This document shows positions 6,295 to 9,168 of a stretch of DNA of 9,168 bases, in pieces (the first letter of the stretch is position 1; each line of letters opens with the position of its first letter). The DNA comes from an uncultured Clostridia bacterium (GTDB lineage Bacteria; Bacillota; Clostridia; Christensenellales; UBA1242): assembly GCA_937900575.1 (NCBI GenBank), contig CALCEI010000112.1:1-9168 (forward strand). Direction: 5' to 3'. The notes under the pieces were generated by a model. It was not told the DNA's origin. It worked only from the letters and a program-made list of their open reading frames with translations, and made no database searches. The position numbers and the translations under genes were made by a program.

Positions 6295-6335
6295 TTGTCA
6301 AAAACAAATAATATAATTTATTTAATAATAAATTA
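6295..6335 (+). promoter_or_regulatory. AT-rich upstream region of yunB with palindrome and weak promoter match
   Basis: A perfect inverted repeat with 9-bp arms (6314-6322 and 6327-6335, TAATTTATT / AATAAATTA, 4-base spacer) ends four bases before the yunB ATG. TATAAT occurs at 6312-6317 but has no -35 at the right distance; TTGTCA (6295-6300) with TATTTA (6319-6324) at 18 bp is the alternative. The repeat could be an operator or a chance AT palindrome. yunB is under sigma-E in Bacillus subtilis, but I found no sigma-E-like CATACA-T element. Confidence 0.28.
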
Positions 6336-6339
6336 AGTT

Positions 6340-6987
6340 ATGGTAAAGCGCAGGAAAAAGAGAATTACAATTTTTGTTTTGACTTTTGTGTTTTTCTTTT
6401 TGCTTGGCGCTTTTTATTTTTTGCTTGTCAATCCAATAATAAAAATTTATACGGCAGCAGAAACAAATGCATTGACAGAAAAGGCAGTTAACCTTGCCGT
6501 TTCCAATGTTATAAACCGAACTTTAAGTTATGAAAATTTGATTGATATAAACTATTCGAATACGGGCGAAATTGTTTCTTTTTCTGCCAATCAATACGAA
6601 ATAAACAGCATTTCACGTGAAATTGTTAAAGAGACGCAAGCAAAGATGAAGACTCTTGGTGAAGATGGATTGTTTTTGAATTTAGGCACATTTACCGGTA
6701 TTCCGTTTTTCATTGGACGTGGCCCCAAAATACGTCTTAAACTTGTGCCAATTGGTGTTGTTGGAAGCAAGTTTGATAGCGAGTTCGATTCAGTTGGAAT
6801 AAACATGACAAAACACACAATTTATTTATATATTGACGTGCATGTAAGCATTGTTTTGCCGGTTAAGGCTTATGATATTTATTCCACAAACCAAGTGATG
6901 CTTGCAGAGAGCATAATTGTTGGCAAAGTGCCAGAAGTTTACTTAAATGGCGGAAGTTTAGGAAAATCTTTAAATCTAATTCCTTAA
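6340..6987 (+). CDS. yunB: YunB-family sporulation protein
   Basis: A 215-residue protein with a basic start (KRRKKR) and one N-terminal membrane helix (about 9-30), the rest facing outside. The family is needed for efficient sporulation in Bacillus subtilis; the molecular role is not known. Diagnostic blocks are NLAVSNVINRTL (51-62), LGTFTGIPFFIGRGPKIRLKL (115-135), PIGVVGSKFDSEFDSVGINMTKH (137-159) and a final VGKVPEVYL (194-202). It is somewhat shorter than the Bacillus protein, with no sign of damage. No clear Shine-Dalgarno precedes ATG 6340 (only TTAAG). It lies 66 bases after spoVAE and could be read through from that operon. Identification is good. Confidence 0.88.
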   Translation: MVKRRKKRITIFVLTFVFFFLLGAFYFLLVNPIIKIYTAAETNALTEKAVNLAVSNVINRTLSYENLIDINYSNTGEIVSFSANQYEINSISREIVKETQAKMKTLGEDGLFLNLGTFTGIPFFIGRGPKIRLKLVPIGVVGSKFDSEFDSVGINMTKHTIYLYIDVHVSIVLPVKAYDIYSTNQVMLAESIIVGKVPEVYLNGGSLGKSLNLIP

Positions 6988-6990
6988 AGT

Positions 6991-7019
6991 TTGCTTAAAT
7001 TTGGTGCATGTGTTATAAT
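6991..7019 (+). promoter_or_regulatory. Extended -10 housekeeping promoter giving a leaderless nifS mRNA
   Basis: TTGCTT (6991-6996), a 17-bp spacer and TATAAT (7014-7019) preceded by TG one base upstream (TGTTATAAT) form a good sigma-A promoter with a perfect extended -10. Taking the last T as -7 puts +1 exactly at 7026, the A of the nifS ATG. No Shine-Dalgarno lies before that ATG. Confidence 0.6.
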
Positions 7020-7025
7020 TACAGC

Positions 7026-8129
7026 ATGAAGTATTTTGACAACGCATCAACAACAAAAACAAGCGCACAAGCACTTAAAACTTATGTTGAAGCAAGTGAA
7101 TTATATTTTAACCCAAGTGCACTTTATGCTGACAGTGGCAAGGTTAAACATTTAATTGAAGATGCACGTAGTTTTTTTGTTAAATTTTTTGGTGGAAAAC
7201 AAGGTTCCACTTTCATTTTTACATCTTGCGCAACCGAAAGCAATAATGCAGTTATTTCTTCTTGTTTGATTAGGAAGGATAAAAAGTATATTTTCTCTTT
7301 GGGCGAACATAGTTCAGTTTATGAAACGGCAAAGCATTACAAAGAGTTGGGTTATAACATTGTTTTTGTACCTTTAAAGAGCAATGGTGCAGTGGATGAA
7401 ACAAAACTGCTTGAAGAAGTTGATGAAAGTACTGCATTTGTTTCTGTTATTCACGTAAGCAATGAAACAGGTGCAATAAACGATATTGAAGCAATATGTA
7501 AGGCAGTAAAAGCCAAAAACCCAAATGTGTTGTTCCATAGTGATGGCGTGCAAGCAGTGGGCAAAGTTAATATCAATTTAAGTAAACTCAGCGTTGATTT
7601 TTACACAATTTCTGCGCACAAAATAAATGGTCCAAAGGGTATTGGTGCTTTATACATCGCAAACAAAAGCAAATTTAAGCCATTGTTGTTTGGTGGTGGG
7701 CAAGAAATGTCCTTGCGTTCTGGAACAGAAAATACACCTTCCATTTTGGCGTTTAAAACAGCGCTTGAAAATGTAAAAATTAAAGATTATTCAGCATACA
7801 AAAAAGCCATTGTTGAAAATTTAAGTGGTGATTTTGTGCTTGTTAGTGATAAAACTTGCGTAAACAACATTATTTCAGTTTGCTTTGCAGGAGTTAGGGG
7901 AGAAACAATTGCACATATCCTTGAAGAAAAGGGATATTTAATTGGTACAGGTTCAGCATGTAACAGCAAGGCAGGGAACAACAGAGTACTTTCTTATATC
8001 GTGCCAAACAAATATATTGAAGGTGCAGTACGTTTAAGTTTTGATGATAGCGTATCAGTTGAAGATTGTAAACTTGTGGCGCAAGAAATCAGTTCTGCAT
8101 GCGCTGAATACATTAAAAAGGTTAGATAA
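7026..8129 (+). CDS. nifS: Cysteine desulfurase, NifS/IscS-like (NifZ role inferred)
   Basis: A PLP enzyme of 367 residues that takes sulfur from cysteine and holds it as a persulfide. Visible are the N-terminal YFDNASTTKT, TSCATESNN (66-74), H95 that stacks on the cofactor, HSDGVQAVGK (171-180, D173), the PLP lysine K199 in SAHKINGPKGIG, GGGQEMSLRSGTENTP (223-238) and the persulfide cysteine C312 in GTGSACNSK. The gene directly precedes thiI by one base, as nifZ does in Bacillus subtilis, so it probably serves tRNA thiolation rather than general Fe-S assembly; this is inferred from context. ATG 7026 is chosen over ATG 7008 because MKYFDNAST matches family starts and the longer form would contain the promoter -10. 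It seems to be leaderless. Confidence 0.94.
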   Translation: MKYFDNASTTKTSAQALKTYVEASELYFNPSALYADSGKVKHLIEDARSFFVKFFGGKQGSTFIFTSCATESNNAVISSCLIRKDKKYIFSLGEHSSVYETAKHYKELGYNIVFVPLKSNGAVDETKLLEEVDESTAFVSVIHVSNETGAINDIEAICKAVKAKNPNVLFHSDGVQAVGKVNINLSKLSVDFYTISAHKINGPKGIGALYIANKSKFKPLLFGGGQEMSLRSGTENTPSILAFKTALENVKIKDYSAYKKAIVENLSGDFVLVSDKTCVNNIISVCFAGVRGETIAHILEEKGYLIGTGSACNSKAGNNRVLSYIVPNKYIEGAVRLSFDDSVSVEDCKLVAQEISSACAEYIKKVR

Positions 8130-8130
8130 T

Positions 8131-9168
8131 ATGAACAATGTAATACTTATTAGATTTAATGAAATTCACTTGAAGGGTGGCAACAAAAAATATTTTATTA
8201 AGTTGCTTTATAACAACATAAAACACGCCCTTAAAGATTTTTCTTGCAAGGTTGAAACCATACAAAATAGGCTTATTGTAAGGGATTATGAAGATGAACA
8301 AGGCATTATTGATGCACTTAAATGTGTGTTTGGTGTACATTCAATTTCAAAGGCAGTTGAATTGCCAAATGATGTTGAAGCAATCAAGAATTATGTTAAT
8401 GGCATAAAAATTGACGGCAGTTTTAAGTGCGAAGTTAACAGGGCAGAAAAAAGTTTCCCAATAAAATCCATTGATTTGGCTGCCGACCTTGGTGAAATAA
8501 TCTTAAATAACAACAAAACAGCAAAAGTGAACATACATGCACCAGAAACGGTTGTTTATGTTGACATCAGAGAAAGTGGAAAAACTTATGTGTTTTATGA
8601 AATTACTTATGCCTTTTCTGGCTTGCCACTTTCCGAAAAGCGTGATGGTTTGTTGCTATTAAGTGGTGGAATTGATAGCCCTGTTGCTGGCTTTTGTATG
8701 GCAAAAAGGGGATTAAGGCAAGATATTTTGCATTTTGATAGTTTCCCTTACACAAGCAAACAAGCAAAGCAAAAAGTTATTGATTTGGCAAACAACATTA
8801 AAAAATTTGTTGGTGCAAAGTATATGTACATTTGCAGTATGACAAAAATGCAAGAAGAATTCCATGTTCAATGTAAAACCGAGTTTGCAATCAACCTGCT
8901 TAGGCGTGCTATGATTAGGGTTGCCAACGCAGTTTGTGATAAATTTAAGTATAAAACCATAATTACAGGCGAAAGTTTGGGTCAGGTTGCAAGCCAAACA
9001 ATTGAAAGTTTGACAACAACCAATGATGTTGCAAAATATCCTATTTTAAGGCCACTTATCAGTTTCAACAAGGACGAAATTATTGATATTGCAAAGAAAA
9101 TTGACACATACGAAACAAGCATTTTGCCTTATGAAGATTGTTGCACAGTTTTCTTGCCAAGAAATCCA
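8131..9168 (+). CDS. thiI: tRNA 4-thiouridine synthetase ThiI, C-terminus cut by window edge
   Basis: 346 residues are visible of an expected 390-400. ThiI adenylates U8 of tRNA and receives sulfur from a cysteine desulfurase persulfide to make 4-thiouridine; in some bacteria it also serves thiazole synthesis. An N-terminal ferredoxin-like part starts with RFNEIHLKGGNKKYF (8-22). A THUMP domain covers about 55-160 (FPIKSIDLAADLGEIIL). The PP-loop ATP motif SGGIDSP is at 178-184, followed by FDSFPYTSKQAKQKV (202-216), TGESLGQVASQT (279-290), PILRPLISFNKDEII (304-318) and YEDCCTVFLPRNP (334-346). The rhodanese domain of enteric ThiI cannot be judged from the visible part, but Gram-positive members lack it. 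ATG 8131 follows the desulfurase stop by one base (TAATATG) with a weak AAAGG, so translation is probably coupled. Confidence 0.95.
   Translation, partial: MNNVILIRFNEIHLKGGNKKYFIKLLYNNIKHALKDFSCKVETIQNRLIVRDYEDEQGIIDALKCVFGVHSISKAVELPNDVEAIKNYVNGIKIDGSFKCEVNRAEKSFPIKSIDLAADLGEIILNNNKTAKVNIHAPETVVYVDIRESGKTYVFYEITYAFSGLPLSEKRDGLLLLSGGIDSPVAGFCMAKRGLRQDILHFDSFPYTSKQAKQKVIDLANNIKKFVGAKYMYICSMTKMQEEFHVQCKTEFAINLLRRAMIRVANAVCDKFKYKTIITGESLGQVASQTIESLTTTNDVAKYPILRPLISFNKDEIIDIAKKIDTYETSILPYEDCCTVFLPRNP

Noticed and set aside
6284..6308. Possible terminator hairpin after spoVAE (TTTGTTT / AAACAAA)
   Set aside because: The stem is seven AT-rich pairs with an 11-base loop, and no T tract follows. 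Too weak to call.
7008..7025. Upstream ATG giving an MCYNYS extension on the cysteine desulfurase
   Set aside because: Family proteins start at the equivalent of MKYFDNAST, and the extra codons overlap a perfect extended -10 element.

Overview
The window is AT-rich (roughly one third G+C by eye) and carries a sporulation and germination gene set typical of an endospore-forming, low-GC Gram-positive bacterium, most likely an uncultured clostridial lineage. The spoIIAA-spoIIAB-sigF order, a spoVA operon reduced to C-D-E, and a nifS-thiI pair all fit Clostridia. The exact lineage cannot be read from the sequence.

Layout. (1) Positions 1-440, minus strand: the C-terminal part of a secreted-type endonuclease/exonuclease/phosphatase protein followed by a Ser/Pro/Glu/Lys-rich linker. 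It runs off the left edge, and its 5' part is cut off near position 438. (2) From about 441 to 1476, plus strand: a TFIIB-type zinc-ribbon membrane protein with no convincing start. The two genes meet head to head, both without their 5' ends, so a fusion junction (assembly chimera or real rearrangement) lies near 438. (3) 1512-1546: an intrinsic terminator. (4) 1587-3062: spoIIAA, spoIIAB and sigF, the forespore sigma-F switch. (5) 3059-4348, minus strand: an unrecognised Asn-rich lipoprotein gene, tail to tail with sigF and overlapping it by 4 bp. (6) 4442-6273: spoVAC, spoVAD, spoVAE, for dipicolinic acid transport. (7) 6340-6987: a YunB-family sporulation protein. (8) 7026-9168: a cysteine desulfurase and thiI, the latter cut by the right edge, probably making 4-thiouridine in tRNA.

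How the genes work together. SpoIIAA/SpoIIAB hold sigma-F inactive until the asymmetric septum forms. Sigma-F then leads to sigma-G in the forespore, and in known spore formers sigma-G transcribes spoVA. In Bacillus subtilis spoVA lies directly downstream of sigF. Here the same neighbourhood is kept, but a lipoprotein gene sits inverted between them, with a good sigma-G-like -10 element in the divergent region it shares with spoVAC. The nifS-thiI pair is housekeeping and appears to have its own strong extended -10 promoter.

No wholly new multi-gene system is evident. The points most worth a second look are the junction near 438, the lipoprotein and its promoter, the terminator built from the overlapping ends of sigF and the lipoprotein gene, and a probable leaderless mRNA for the cysteine desulfurase. 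There is no gene-free stretch longer than 300 bases and I saw no tRNA, rRNA, CRISPR array or insertion sequence.
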